Source of the DNA: an uncultured bacterium
GTDB lineage: Bacteria > Bacteroidota > Bacteroidia > Chitinophagales > CAIOSU01
Assembly (NCBI GenBank): GCA_903861055.1
Contig: CAIOSU010000065.1
Span: forward strand, 1-14,172
Length of the DNA: 14,172 nucleotides
Reading direction: 5' to 3'
Under the pieces are notes generated by a model. The model was not told where the DNA came from. It saw only the letters and a list, made by a program, of their open reading frames with translations, and ran no database searches. Below, one piece after another: positions 1 through 7,041 of this stretch (positions are counted from its first letter, which is position 1; each line of letters starts with the position of its first letter). The translations under genes were made by a program, and so were the position numbers.

Positions 1-1512
1 CACGCCCACTTGGTTGCTCAAGCTAAAGCGCAAACTTGCCGGAAACGGAATGTTGTTGAAACCATAGATTCGCAACACTTCCTCAATTATATCGGCCTCG
101 CGGGTAACATCTACTTTAAAGGGTGGTACTTCCAATGCCAAGGCATCGGCGGTTTCGCCCACTATTACTATTTCCAGTTTCTGCAATATCTGTTTTACTA
201 CCAATGGCGGTATCGGGTGACCGATGAGCCTATCGCAGTTGGCATACTTTAGCGTAACCTTAAACGGCAGTGCCGGGTTGGGGTACACATCCACTATTGG
301 CGATGCCACTTTAGCACCTGCCAGCTCAATTAACAAATTAACGGCACGCTTTAGAGCCGTAACGGTAATGTTCGGGTCGGTGCCTTTCTCGTATTTCTGG
401 GCCGCATCAGTGCGCAAATTCAGGCGGTTGGCCGTTTTGCGAATGGTGATGGGATGGAAATGCGCGCTCTCCAAAAAGATGCGCTTTGTACTTTCCTTCA
501 CACCCGATTTGGCACCACCGAACACACCTGCTATGCACATACCTTCTTCGGCATTGCTTATAATAAGGTCTTCGGCTTGCAGTTTGCGGGTTTGGTCGTC
601 GAGGGTTACAAACTCGGTGCCCTCGGGCCAAGTGCGCACTATTACTTTATTGCCAGCAATAGCATCGGCATCAAAAGCATGTAGTGGTTGGGCAAACTCC
701 AACAAAATGTAGTTGGTTACATCCACTACATTATTAATAGGGCGTATACCCACCGATTGCAAACGCTGTTGCAACCAAGCTGGGCTTTCGGCCACGGTAA
801 TGTTTTCTAGGGTAATTCCCGTGTAGCGTGGGCAAGCAATAGTGTCTTGCACCTCAACGGTAATGGGCGTAGCGCTTGGGGTATCAAAGGCAGGTATCGG
901 GGGCAAATGGTAGCTCACATCTCTGCCCAAACGGAAACTCAAGGCCGCCTGCAAATCGCGGGCAACACCAATATGCCCCATGGCATCGGCACGGTTGGGC
1001 GTTAAGCCAATCTCAAATATAAAATCTGATTTAACGTTCCAGAAGTCCTTTAACGGCATACCAATAGGCGCATCGGCAGGTAATAGTTTAATGCCATCGT
1101 GGCTCACACCGGTACCAATCTCGTCTTCGGCACACAACATGCCTTCGCTCTCCACGCCGCGTATTTTGCTGCGTTTAATGGTAAACTCCTCGCCGCTGGT
1201 GGGGTGCAAAGTAGCCCCAATAGTGGCTACAATTACCTTCTGGCCCGCATCCACATTAGGCGCGCCGCAAACAATGTTCAGCAACGTGCCCGTGCCCACA
1301 TCTACTTTGGTTACCCTGAGCTTATCGGCATCGGGGTGCTTTTCAATATGGGTTACATGGCCCACCACCAAGCCCTCTAGCCCGTTTCCGGGGCCTTTGT
1401 GCTCTTCAATATGTTCTACCTCCAAGCCTATATCCGTCAATACTTGGCCCACTTCCGCTGCCGGAAGGTCGATATCCAAGTAATCCTTTATCCAATTGTA
1501 TGATATTTTCAT
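1..1512 (-). CDS. pheT: Phenylalanine--tRNA ligase beta subunit, N-terminal 504 residues (3' end beyond window)
   Basis: This is the beta chain of the cytoplasmic alpha2-beta2 enzyme that charges tRNA-Phe. The reading frame opens with MKISYNWIKDYLDID and stays open to position 1, giving 504 of about 800 residues expected for bacterial PheT; the gene continues off the left edge. Residues about 44-158 form the EMAP-like tRNA-binding OB fold (GLVVGHVTHIEKHPDADKL, then NIVCGAPNV). The FEIGLTPNRADAMGHIGVAR segment at about 166-185 and the B3/B4 region (GIRPINNVVDVTNY, then PLHAFDAD) follow, with the start of the B5 region at the edge. The B3/B4 region carries editing activity in this family. ATG at 1512-1510 is the natural start and lies 20 bp downstream of a good -7 promoter element. 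Confidence in identity is very high; pheS is not in the window. Confidence 0.97.
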   Translation of the reverse strand, partial: MKISYNWIKDYLDIDLPAAEVGQVLTDIGLEVEHIEEHKGPGNGLEGLVVGHVTHIEKHPDADKLRVTKVDVGTGTLLNIVCGAPNVDAGQKVIVATIGATLHPTSGEEFTIKRSKIRGVESEGMLCAEDEIGTGVSHDGIKLLPADAPIGMPLKDFWNVKSDFIFEIGLTPNRADAMGHIGVARDLQAALSFRLGRDVSYHLPPIPAFDTPSATPITVEVQDTIACPRYTGITLENITVAESPAWLQQRLQSVGIRPINNVVDVTNYILLEFAQPLHAFDADAIAGNKVIVRTWPEGTEFVTLDDQTRKLQAEDLIISNAEEGMCIAGVFGGAKSGVKESTKRIFLESAHFHPITIRKTANRLNLRTDAAQKYEKGTDPNITVTALKRAVNLLIELAGAKVASPIVDVYPNPALPFKVTLKYANCDRLIGHPIPPLVVKQILQKLEIVIVGETADALALEVPPFKVDVTREADIIEEVLRIYGFNNIPFPASLRFSLSNQVGV

Positions 1513-1532
1513 GCGCAGTGCGTGTTCTGGTG

Positions 1533-1540
1533 CAAAGTTA
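1533..1540 (-). promoter_or_regulatory. Bacteroidota -7 promoter element for pheT
   Basis: Read on the minus strand the bases are TAACTTTG, a full match to the Bacteroidota -7 consensus TAnnTTTG, ending 20 bp before the pheT start codon. I do not find a matching TTTG about 19 bp further upstream, so the -33 element is weak or absent. Confidence 0.5.
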
Positions 1541-1563
1541 GGTTTTTAGTAGGAAGTTTTGAG

Positions 1564-1620
1564 ACACAAGACGCAAGAAATGTCATCCTGAGCGTAGTCG
1601 AAGGACAGACAAGACACAAG
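1564..1620. repeat. Degenerate ACACAAG heptamer array split by an interspersed element
   Basis: Two 7-bp units lie at 1564-1577 (ACACAAG, ACGCAAG) and two more at 1607-1620 (AGACAAG, ACACAAG), followed by ACT. Between them sit 29 bp beginning AAATGTCATCCTGAGCG and ending CGAAGGAC. The same heptamer family recurs in opposite orientation at 11014-11044; the 13 bases at 1611-1623 match the reverse complement of 11012-11024 exactly. Confidence 0.7.
1581..1606. repeat. TGTCATCCTGAGCG...GAAGGAC interspersed element
   Basis: This 26-bp element has partly self-complementary ends (TGTC-A-TCCT against AGGA-CA-GACA, the last bases running just past the element) and can fold as a bulged hairpin. A partial second copy beginning TGTCATCCTAAG lies at 1698-1709 and leads into a perfect 6-bp hairpin. 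Very similar words are, from memory, widespread between genes in Bacteroidota genomes; I cannot verify that here. Confidence 0.5.
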
Positions 1621-1623
1621 ACT

Positions 1624-1658
1624 AAATTTATTTACGATTTACGAGGTATGAGGTACGA
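1624..1658. repeat. Degenerate TTTACGA heptamer array
   Basis: Five consecutive 7-bp units can be read: AAATTTA, TTTACGA, TTTACGA, GGTATGA and GGTACGA. The array directly follows the ACACAAG-type array. The 30 bases from 1631 match those from 13391 at 26 positions, so the two sites carry copies of the same repeat in the same orientation. Confidence 0.7.
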
Positions 1659-1709
1659 TTGAGGGTATATAGTATATGGAGATTTGGAAACAGGCATGTC
1701 ATCCTAAGT

Positions 1710-1724
1710 CTCGCCTTGGGCGAG
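1710..1724. repeat. Small perfect hairpin after second TGTCATCCT copy
   Basis: CTCGCC and GGCGAG pair perfectly around a 3-base loop. The hairpin follows the partial TGTCATCCT copy at 1698. There is no T-tract after it on either strand, so it is more likely part of a repeat element than a terminator. Confidence 0.4.
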
Positions 1725-1879
1725 AAAGGGTGCGCGCGTGGGCCTGCTTGGGGCGAGGGATAAAGCTAAATTACCGAAACAATGACCGTTGGGTGGATGG
1801 TGGTGCAAGTATATTTTTGCATACAGCGTGACAACCACCCCCTAACCTCCTCTTGCCAAGCGCGCATGGCCAGGCGAAG

Positions 1880-1898
1880 CCTGCCTGCCGCAGGCAGG
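1880..1898. repeat. GC-rich palindromic (REP-like) element
   Basis: CCTGCCTGC and GCAGGCAGG are perfect 9-bp inverted arms around a single C. An overlapping alternative hairpin, CAGGC-GAA-GCCTG, lies at 1871-1883. The element sits inside CCCCCTAACCTCC...GGGAGGGGAGCGAG-like flanks. It looks like an intergenic repeat of the REP or small MITE kind. No T-tract follows, so a terminator is less likely. Confidence 0.5.
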
Positions 1899-2122
1899 GA
1901 GGGGAGCGAGTTATATATGGCAACATCAAAAAACAGCCATATACAAGATACCGACCGATTCGCGACGGAGCAAATTATAAACAAAATTTAACCAAAATTT
2001 GCTATAAAACATTGATTATCAATTTATTAAATTTTTACAACAGCCTTAACAACGAGGTGTAAAATAGCCCAAAGTACACGACAAAACCCTGCCATAACCA
2101 CTGATATACATATCAATCTTGC

Positions 2123-2130
2123 TACTTTCG
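2123..2130 (+). promoter_or_regulatory. Possible -7 element for the radical SAM gene
   Basis: TACTTTCG is one base from the Bacteroidota consensus TAnnTTTG and lies 27 bp upstream of the ATG. No convincing -33 TTTG lies at the usual spacing, so this is tentative. Confidence 0.35.
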
Positions 2131-2157
2131 CTCCGTCGTTGTATCTTAACCAAGTAA

Positions 2158-4248
2158 ATGGCTACCCAAAGAGCATCCAACCCATTAACCGTCTACTTGG
2201 CAGACCTTCGGCATGTGCTGCACGGCAACGCATACAATGATTCTATGCCCCTAGGCGTAGGTTATATGAAGGCGGTAATGGATGAAAGGCTACCGCAGGT
2301 AAACTCGCGCATTTTCGCTTTCCCGAACAAGCTGGACGAGGCGCTGGCCCAGCAAGTGCCCGATGTGCTGATGCTGACCAACTACATGTGGAACTGCAGC
2401 TTGAGCTACTACTACGCCGAAAAGGTGAAGCAACTGAACCCGAATGCCCTGATCGTAATGGGCGGTCCAAACTTTCCGCTGGAAGATGACCGCCGCATTG
2501 CCTTTGTGATGGAGCGGCCAGCCGTGGATATATATGTAACCGGCGAGGGTGACTTTATGGCCACCGACCTAGTGCAGTGGTTTATAGAGGATGGCTACAG
2601 CATTGAAAAGCTGCTGCAACGCGACATACACTCGGCGGTGTACAACCACAATGGCACTTACATTGCCACGAGCCTAAAGCCTAGGTCTAAAAATCTGGAT
2701 GAAATACCGTCGCCTTGGCTTACGGGCATTATGGACGAGTTTTTTGAGGACAGCTTATTCCCGCTATACGAAACCAACCGTGGCTGCCCGTTTACGTGCA
2801 CCTTTTGTGTGCAAGGCGTAAAGTGGTATACTAAGGTGAGTTACTTTAGCCTGGAGCGCATTAAAGAAGAGATATACTACATCGGCCAAAAGGTGCACCA
2901 AGTGGCACCGCATATGAAAACGCTGGTGATAGCCGACCCCAACTATGGCATGTTTGAGCGCGATATTGAGGTATCAACCTACATTGGCGAGATACAAAAG
3001 GAATACCAATACCCGCTCATCATTAACGCCACTACAGGTAAAAACCAAGCGGAGCGGGTAATACAATCGTTGGAAAAGGTAAATGGGGCGCTGGTGATGT
3101 ACTTGGCCGTGCAATCGTTGGACCATGATGTGTTAGAGAACGTGAAGCGCAGTAACATACAGCTAGAAGCCTACGAAGAAATACAGACCCAGATAACCGC
3201 GCGCGGCATGCGCTCCAACTCTGACTTGATACTGGGTTTGCCAGGCGATAGCTTGGAGTCGCACATGGGCTCGTTACGCAAACTGATTGATCTAGGCACT
3301 TCGCGGCTCAATAACTTCCAGGCCATACTGCTCAAAGGCTCTGAAATGGAAACAGCCGCATCGCGCCAACAATATGCCTACAACACCAAATACCGCCTAC
3401 TGCCTAAGAGCTTTGGCGTATATCATGGCAAAAAAGTGTTCGAAGTAGAAGAAATCATTGTATCATCGGCAGCTATGAGCTTTGATGACTATTTAACGGC
3501 CCGCAAGTACCATGTAGCTATTGGTGCCTTCTGGAATCACGGGCGCTTTAGGCCCATTGTCGATTTTATGAACCGCAACGGTATCAGCAGCTGGGATTGG
3601 CTACATGCCGTAACCCAAGCCATGCAGCGCCACCCGGGGCTAACCCACTTTATGGAGGGTTTTATAAGGGAAACCAAAGGAGAGCTGTTCGATACCGAAG
3701 AAGATGCCATTGCCTATTATGAAAACGAAGCGAACTATAAGCTGCTAGAGGATGAAGGCTTGGGCGACAACATCTTTTATAAATATGCGGGCTTGGCCTC
3801 GTTCTGCTATTGGAAGGAAGTAACGGAGTGCGTATTCGAAACCTCGCTGCAGCTATTAGATGGCAAAACCTTGCCCGAAGGATTTGAAGCCCTGTGGCAC
3901 GATGCCCAGGAATACTACCGCCACCTATATGCCGCCGGACCAGAGCAGCCTAACCTATTGGAAAGTACCAACCTGAAAGTAGACCACGATGTGGCCGAAT
4001 GGTTACTAAATGGCTTGCCAATGGAAACTAAGGCCTTTAAGTTACCGGCTACAGCACAGTTGGCCATCGACTTGAAGCCGCTGCACCGCGAGGCGCTGCA
4101 AGACGTAATGAAAACCCGCCCATACAACCTACAGCACATCTCTAAATTCATCCGGAGGGTTGATGCGGAGTGGTTGAGAAGGGAGCCTGTTGATATCTCA
4201 GACCGAAATGCATCATCTCGAACAAAGAAAGCACCGGTTACAGTCTAG
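2158..4248 (+). CDS. B12-binding-type radical SAM protein, substrate unknown
   Basis: This 696-residue cytoplasmic protein has the architecture of the large COG1032-type family of cobalamin-binding-domain radical SAM enzymes. Residues about 10-165 form a Rossmann-like B12-binding domain (MPLGVGYMKAVM at 30-41, MGGPNFP at 101-107, VTGEGD at 128-132). The usual DxHxxG cobalamin ligand motif is not seen. The 4Fe-4S ligands are C210, C214 and C217 in RGCPFTCTFC, a classical CX3CX2C motif, opening the radical SAM barrel (about 200-430); SNSDLILGLPGDSLE at about 354-368 is a typical barrel segment. Residues about 440-696 form a helical tail, including EEIIVSSAAMSFDDYLTARKYH, of a kind often seen in this family. 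The gene stands alone between a repeat-rich region and a convergent peptidase gene, so context gives no substrate. Radical SAM identity is very likely; the reaction (methyl transfer or other) is unknown. Confidence 0.9.
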   Translation: MATQRASNPLTVYLADLRHVLHGNAYNDSMPLGVGYMKAVMDERLPQVNSRIFAFPNKLDEALAQQVPDVLMLTNYMWNCSLSYYYAEKVKQLNPNALIVMGGPNFPLEDDRRIAFVMERPAVDIYVTGEGDFMATDLVQWFIEDGYSIEKLLQRDIHSAVYNHNGTYIATSLKPRSKNLDEIPSPWLTGIMDEFFEDSLFPLYETNRGCPFTCTFCVQGVKWYTKVSYFSLERIKEEIYYIGQKVHQVAPHMKTLVIADPNYGMFERDIEVSTYIGEIQKEYQYPLIINATTGKNQAERVIQSLEKVNGALVMYLAVQSLDHDVLENVKRSNIQLEAYEEIQTQITARGMRSNSDLILGLPGDSLESHMGSLRKLIDLGTSRLNNFQAILLKGSEMETAASRQQYAYNTKYRLLPKSFGVYHGKKVFEVEEIIVSSAAMSFDDYLTARKYHVAIGAFWNHGRFRPIVDFMNRNGISSWDWLHAVTQAMQRHPGLTHFMEGFIRETKGELFDTEEDAIAYYENEANYKLLEDEGLGDNIFYKYAGLASFCYWKEVTECVFETSLQLLDGKTLPEGFEALWHDAQEYYRHLYAAGPEQPNLLESTNLKVDHDVAEWLLNGLPMETKAFKLPATAQLAIDLKPLHREALQDVMKTRPYNLQHISKFIRRVDAEWLRREPVDISDRNASSRTKKAPVTV

Positions 4249-4280
4249 TTTTTCAGCCGAAATAAATAGGTTTAGGTATA

Positions 4281-4315
4281 AAATAAAAACGGGCATCTCC
4301 ATACGGAAATACCCA
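4281..4315 (-). terminator. Intrinsic terminator of the zinc peptidase gene
   Basis: In the minus-strand transcript GGGUAUUUCC pairs fully with GGAGAUGCCC (8 Watson-Crick pairs plus 2 G-U pairs) around the loop GUAU, and is followed by GUUUUUAUUUU. It starts 23 bases after the peptidase stop codon. On the plus strand the two wobble pairs become C-A mismatches, so it is a weaker signal for the radical SAM gene. Confidence 0.8.
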
Positions 4316-4338
4316 CTTTATAACATTTTGGAAGCTAC

Positions 4339-5031
4339 TTAGTCTCTGCTGCCCAAATACTGCATTACCCAGTAAAGTAGCATGGCCAGAGCAGATAGCG
4401 CGGCAACTACGTAGGTAGTAGCGGCCCACTTTAAGGCATCATAGGCTAGGTCTTTTTCTTCTACGGTGGCTACACGGCTGGTTTTTAACCATACCAAAGC
4501 ACGGTTGCTAGCGTCAAACTCAACAGGTAAGGTAACCAAACTGAAAAGGAAGAACACCGCATAACAAGCAATGATAGTGAGCATCACTATATCCAACGGA
4601 ATGGCTTGGAAGATAATGTTGCCCAGAAAAAACATCCCAATAAACACGAAGTTGATAATGGTGCCGCTCATCTGCTGCACTGGCACCATTGCCGAGCGAA
4701 ACTTGAGCCATGCATAACCTTGGGCATGCTGCACAGCATGTCCACACTCATGCGCAGCCACTGCTGCAGATGAAATGCTGCGACCGTCATAAACTTCTGG
4801 GCTAAGGTTTACGGTGCGATCCATAGGGTTGTAGTGGTCGGTAAGTCTACCTGGCACGCTTACTACCCGCACATCGTGTATGTTGTTTTCACGAAGCATA
4901 CGTTCTGCCACTTCCTTGCCCGATAGACCAGTTTGAAGGGGTATTTTAGCATACTTGGCAAATCGGCTTTTAAGCACCTGCCCTGCAATTAAGCTCGCTA
5001 CTATGGATCCAATTAAAATGATTAAGTACAT
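4339..5031 (-). CDS. Membrane zinc metallopeptidase, YugP family
   Basis: A 230-residue integral membrane protein of the neutral zinc metallopeptidase family named after Bacillus YugP (Pfam Zn_peptidase_2). The zinc-binding HEXXH motif is HECGH at residues 94-98, within AVAAHECGHAVQHAQGYA; H94, H98 and catalytic E95 are intact. E171 in LPVEFDASNRAL is a plausible third zinc ligand. Membrane segments are visible at about 2-20, 126-144, 148-168 and 206-224, with the catalytic segment between the first and second. The length is normal for the family (about 220-230). It is a single gene with its own -7 element and terminator. The natural substrate of this family is not known to me; a role in membrane protein quality control is an inference only. 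Confidence 0.93.
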   Translation of the reverse strand: MYLIILIGSIVASLIAGQVLKSRFAKYAKIPLQTGLSGKEVAERMLRENNIHDVRVVSVPGRLTDHYNPMDRTVNLSPEVYDGRSISSAAVAAHECGHAVQHAQGYAWLKFRSAMVPVQQMSGTIINFVFIGMFFLGNIIFQAIPLDIVMLTIIACYAVFFLFSLVTLPVEFDASNRALVWLKTSRVATVEEKDLAYDALKWAATTYVVAALSALAMLLYWVMQYLGSRD

Positions 5032-5070
5032 AACTGTTATTTTTTTAGTTTTAACTTCCTACCGTAATTG

Positions 5071-5078
5071 CAAATATA
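5071..5078 (-). promoter_or_regulatory. Bacteroidota -7 promoter element for the zinc peptidase gene
   Basis: On the minus strand the bases read TATATTTG, a full match to TAnnTTTG, 39 bp upstream of the start codon at 5031. No clear TTTG sits at the expected -33 distance. Confidence 0.5.
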
Positions 5079-5183
5079 AAGCTAAAGATAATGACGCACA
5101 GCGGATTCTTTTATTTTAGCCAACCTATCGCAATTGATGCAGCTATGTTTTAATAACAAATTTGTAGCCAAATGTTTAAACCT

Positions 5184-5216
5184 GCTGAAAAGTCAGCCAA
5201 CCTGCAATAATTGCAG
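5184..5216. other. Two adjacent small inverted repeats upstream of the YceI gene
   Basis: GCTGA-AAAG-TCAGC (5184-5197) is followed closely by CTGCAA-TAA-TTGCAG (5202-5216). Both stems are perfect but short (5 and 6 bp). They lie about 110-140 bp upstream of the likely YceI start, between divergent genes, so they could be operator or leader structures. No T-tract suggests termination. Chance is not excluded in this AT-rich stretch. Confidence 0.25.
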
Positions 5217-5323
5217 TTTAAAAAGAAAACAACTTCAATGTTAGAACATTTATACCAACTTAACTGAACTAATACCATCCATATATGTTTATCAATCATC
5301 TTTCATCAAAAAACCACAAACTC

Positions 5324-5995
5324 ATGAAACGTTTCACACTATTAACGCTGTTTGCATTTTCTGTATTGTTCTTTGCTTCGTGCGGCGGAAACCCTGAAGG
5401 CAGTGAGGCTGAGGTAACCGACGCTGCTGCAACCACCGAAGTTGCTGGCGCATCTAACTACACTGTTGATACCGCTAGTAGCTTGCTTACTTGGAAAGGC
5501 TCAAAAATTACCGGTAGCGGCCACGAAGGTACCCTTAAACTATCCGAAGGTACTTTGAAAGTTGAAGGTGGAAACTTGGTAGGTGGTAATTTTACCATCA
5601 ACATGAATAGCCTTGACAACACCGATCTGAAAGGAACCGAGGGCCATGCAAAACTATTGGGCCACTTGAAATCGGACGATTTCTTTAGTGTTGCTACAAA
5701 CCCAACCGCTACTTTTGAAATTACCGGTGCAACTGCCAAAACTGGCGACACTACCGCTACGCACGACATAAGCGGAAACTTGACCATCAAAGGAATTACC
5801 AAAAACCTAACCTTCCCGGCAAAAGTTACTTTGGCCGATGATAAAGTAGAAGCCACTGCCGAATTTTTCTTTGACCGTACCTTGTACGACATCAAATTTA
5901 ACTCTGCTAGCTTTTTTGAAAAGTTAGGTGACAATGCCATCAACAACGAAATTGGCATTAAATTAAGTTTGAAAGCCAGCAAAGCCGCTTTGTAA
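5324..5995 (+). CDS. YceI-like domain lipoprotein
   Basis: A 223-residue exported lipoprotein with a YceI-type lipocalin-like beta barrel. Members of this family bind isoprenoid-type lipids, but the ligand here is unknown. The ATG at 5324 is preferred over the in-frame ATG at 5285 because it gives a clean lipoprotein signal: MKR, a hydrophobic core, then the lipobox FFASC with the lipidated cysteine at residue 20. A low-complexity acidic and Ala/Thr linker follows (about 22-43), then the YceI domain from YTVDTASSLLTWKG to the end, including GHAKLLGHLKSDDFFSV, GNLTIKGITKNLTFPAKV and FDRTLYDIKFNS. Length and domain coverage look complete. Codon choice (GGT, GCT, GAA, AAA, ACC) is more regular than in neighbouring genes, which suggests high expression. 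The gene is monocistronic and ends at a strong terminator. Confidence 0.92.
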   Translation: MKRFTLLTLFAFSVLFFASCGGNPEGSEAEVTDAAATTEVAGASNYTVDTASSLLTWKGSKITGSGHEGTLKLSEGTLKVEGGNLVGGNFTINMNSLDNTDLKGTEGHAKLLGHLKSDDFFSVATNPTATFEITGATAKTGDTTATHDISGNLTIKGITKNLTFPAKVTLADDKVEATAEFFFDRTLYDIKFNSASFFEKLGDNAINNEIGIKLSLKASKAAL

Positions 5996-6021
5996 TTGCT
6001 GCAGCTAGTTGCGATAAAAAC

Positions 6022-6058
6022 AAAAACGCCGTCTCGTTTAAAACGAGGCGGCGTTTTT
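6022..6058. terminator. Strong bidirectional terminator between YceI and oxygenase genes
   Basis: ACGCCGTCTCGT (6026-6037) pairs with ACGAGGCGGCGT (6043-6054), 12 pairs with one wobble, around a 5-base loop. The stem is flanked by an A-tract on the left and a T-tract on the right, so it can end transcripts from both of the convergent genes. Confidence 0.92.
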
Positions 6059-6075
6059 TATAGTTTTACTATCCT

Positions 6076-7035
6076 TTATTTTTTAATTAAACCAATCTCT
6101 ACCAACCGCTCGTGCAGGTATTCGCCAGCGGTAATATCGTCATAGTGCTGTGGGTTTTCGGCAGTTACACAACTAGGCAACACGGCCAAGCTCATATCGC
6201 TTCGCGGGTGCAAAAAGAATGGAATGCTCAAGCGCGGTAAGTGCCACAGTTCGCGAGGTGGGTTTACAACCCGGTGTGTGGTGCTTTTCAATACATTGTT
6301 GGTGTAGCGCTGCAGCATATCGCCCACGTTTACTACAATTTCGCCAGGGCCAGCCACTATGGCCAACCATTCGTTTTCTTTAGTAAGCAATTGCAGGCCA
6401 TCGGCAGAGGCGCCTACCAAAAGGGTAATCAGGTTAATATCCTCGTGTTGCTCGGCGCGGATAGCCGACTTTGGATCGCTGGTAATAGGTGGGTAATGTA
6501 TCGCCCTAAGAATGCTATTGCCATTATGCAAGTCCTTTTCAAAATGGCCTTCATCTAATCCAAGGTAAACAGATATAGCCTTCATTAGATGGTTGCCAGC
6601 CATCTCAAAGCTGCTGTACAACTGGTTGCCGATGGCCAAAAACTCCGGTCGTTCAGCCACTGCCACATTGTCGGGGTATTGGGCTTTAATAGGGTCGTTG
6701 TCGGTTACCGTTTGGCCGATCTGCCAAAACTCCTTTAAATCGCCAACGTTGCTGTGCTTTGCGTGCTCTTTACCTATGGAGGTATAGCCCCGCTGACCGC
6801 CAAGGCCGGGTACTTCATATCCGTACTTCACTTCGCTTGACAAGGCAAAAAATGTCTCAACGGCTTTATAGAATTCGGCAATCAGGCTTTCTGGTATGCC
6901 GTGGTTTTTCACTTTTACAAAACCAGTATGCACAAACGCCTCGCCAAGTGCAGCAACAAATGCAGCCTTTTGCGCAGGCGAGCCTTGCGTATAGTCAGAT
7001 AAATCGACGGTAGGGATGTTATAGGTTGTGCTCAT
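6076..7035 (-). CDS. 2-oxoglutarate/Fe(II)-dependent oxygenase, isopenicillin N synthase-like
   Basis: A 319-residue soluble oxygenase of the isopenicillin N synthase-like branch of 2-oxoglutarate/Fe(II) dioxygenases. Residues 5-115 form the DIOX_N-like region (IPTVDLSDY, GFVKVKNHGIPESL, GGQRGYTSIGKE). The jelly-roll core follows, with iron ligands H197 and D199 in EQHEDINLITLLV and H254 in STTHRVVNPP; R268 and S270 in PRLSIPFF form the RxS motif that binds the 2-oxoglutarate carboxylate. All key residues are present, so it should be active. It is the second gene of an operon, starting 6 bp after the stop of the GT-C-like membrane protein gene. The substrate is not predictable; hydroxylation or desaturation of a small molecule is the family expectation, and the link to the membrane protein is only by position. 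Confidence 0.93.
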   Translation of the reverse strand: MSTTYNIPTVDLSDYTQGSPAQKAAFVAALGEAFVHTGFVKVKNHGIPESLIAEFYKAVETFFALSSEVKYGYEVPGLGGQRGYTSIGKEHAKHSNVGDLKEFWQIGQTVTDNDPIKAQYPDNVAVAERPEFLAIGNQLYSSFEMAGNHLMKAISVYLGLDEGHFEKDLHNGNSILRAIHYPPITSDPKSAIRAEQHEDINLITLLVGASADGLQLLTKENEWLAIVAGPGEIVVNVGDMLQRYTNNVLKSTTHRVVNPPRELWHLPRLSIPFFLHPRSDMSLAVLPSCVTAENPQHYDDITAGEYLHERLVEIGLIKK

Positions 7036-7041
7036 GGTAGG

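Larger units (their letters stand above)
1513..2157. other. 645-bp intergenic region rich in interspersed repeats, no gene seen
   Basis: This region separates the divergently transcribed pheT and radical SAM genes. No reading frame here has a recognisable protein. From left to right it holds the pheT -7 element, an array of ACACAAG-like heptamers split by a TGTCATCCTGAGCG element, a TTTACGA-like heptamer array, a second partial TGTCATCCT copy with a hairpin, a GC-rich palindromic repeat, and an AT-rich stretch (about 1970-2060) ahead of the radical SAM gene. The AT-rich part contains two CAAAATTT words 11 bp apart (1982-1989 and 1993-2000) and the palindrome TTGATTATCAA (2012-2022). These could be operator sites, but nothing proves it. 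Confidence 0.7.

Noticed and set aside
224..712. 162-codon open frame on the plus strand
   Set aside because: It lies entirely antisense to pheT, whose motifs continue through the region.
980..1483. 167-codon open frame on the plus strand
   Set aside because: It is antisense to the N-terminal part of pheT, which has intact family motifs here.
1561..1906. CRISPR array
   Set aside because: The repeats are 7-bp tandem units or single palindromes, without equal-length repeats and spacers, and no cas genes are present.
1766..2062. Short open frames in the repeat-rich intergenic region
   Set aside because: They run through the GC-rich palindrome and AT-rich DNA, overlap each other on both strands, and resemble no protein.
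5285..5323. Upstream in-frame ATG of the YceI gene as the true start
   Set aside because: It would put 13 polar residues ahead of a well-formed lipoprotein signal; the ATG at 5324 gives the normal MKR-hydrophobic-lipobox layout.
5458..5982. Long open frame on the minus strand inside the YceI gene
   Set aside because: It is antisense to a gene with a clear lipobox and domain; the protein has no family features and only reflects codon bias of the plus-strand gene.
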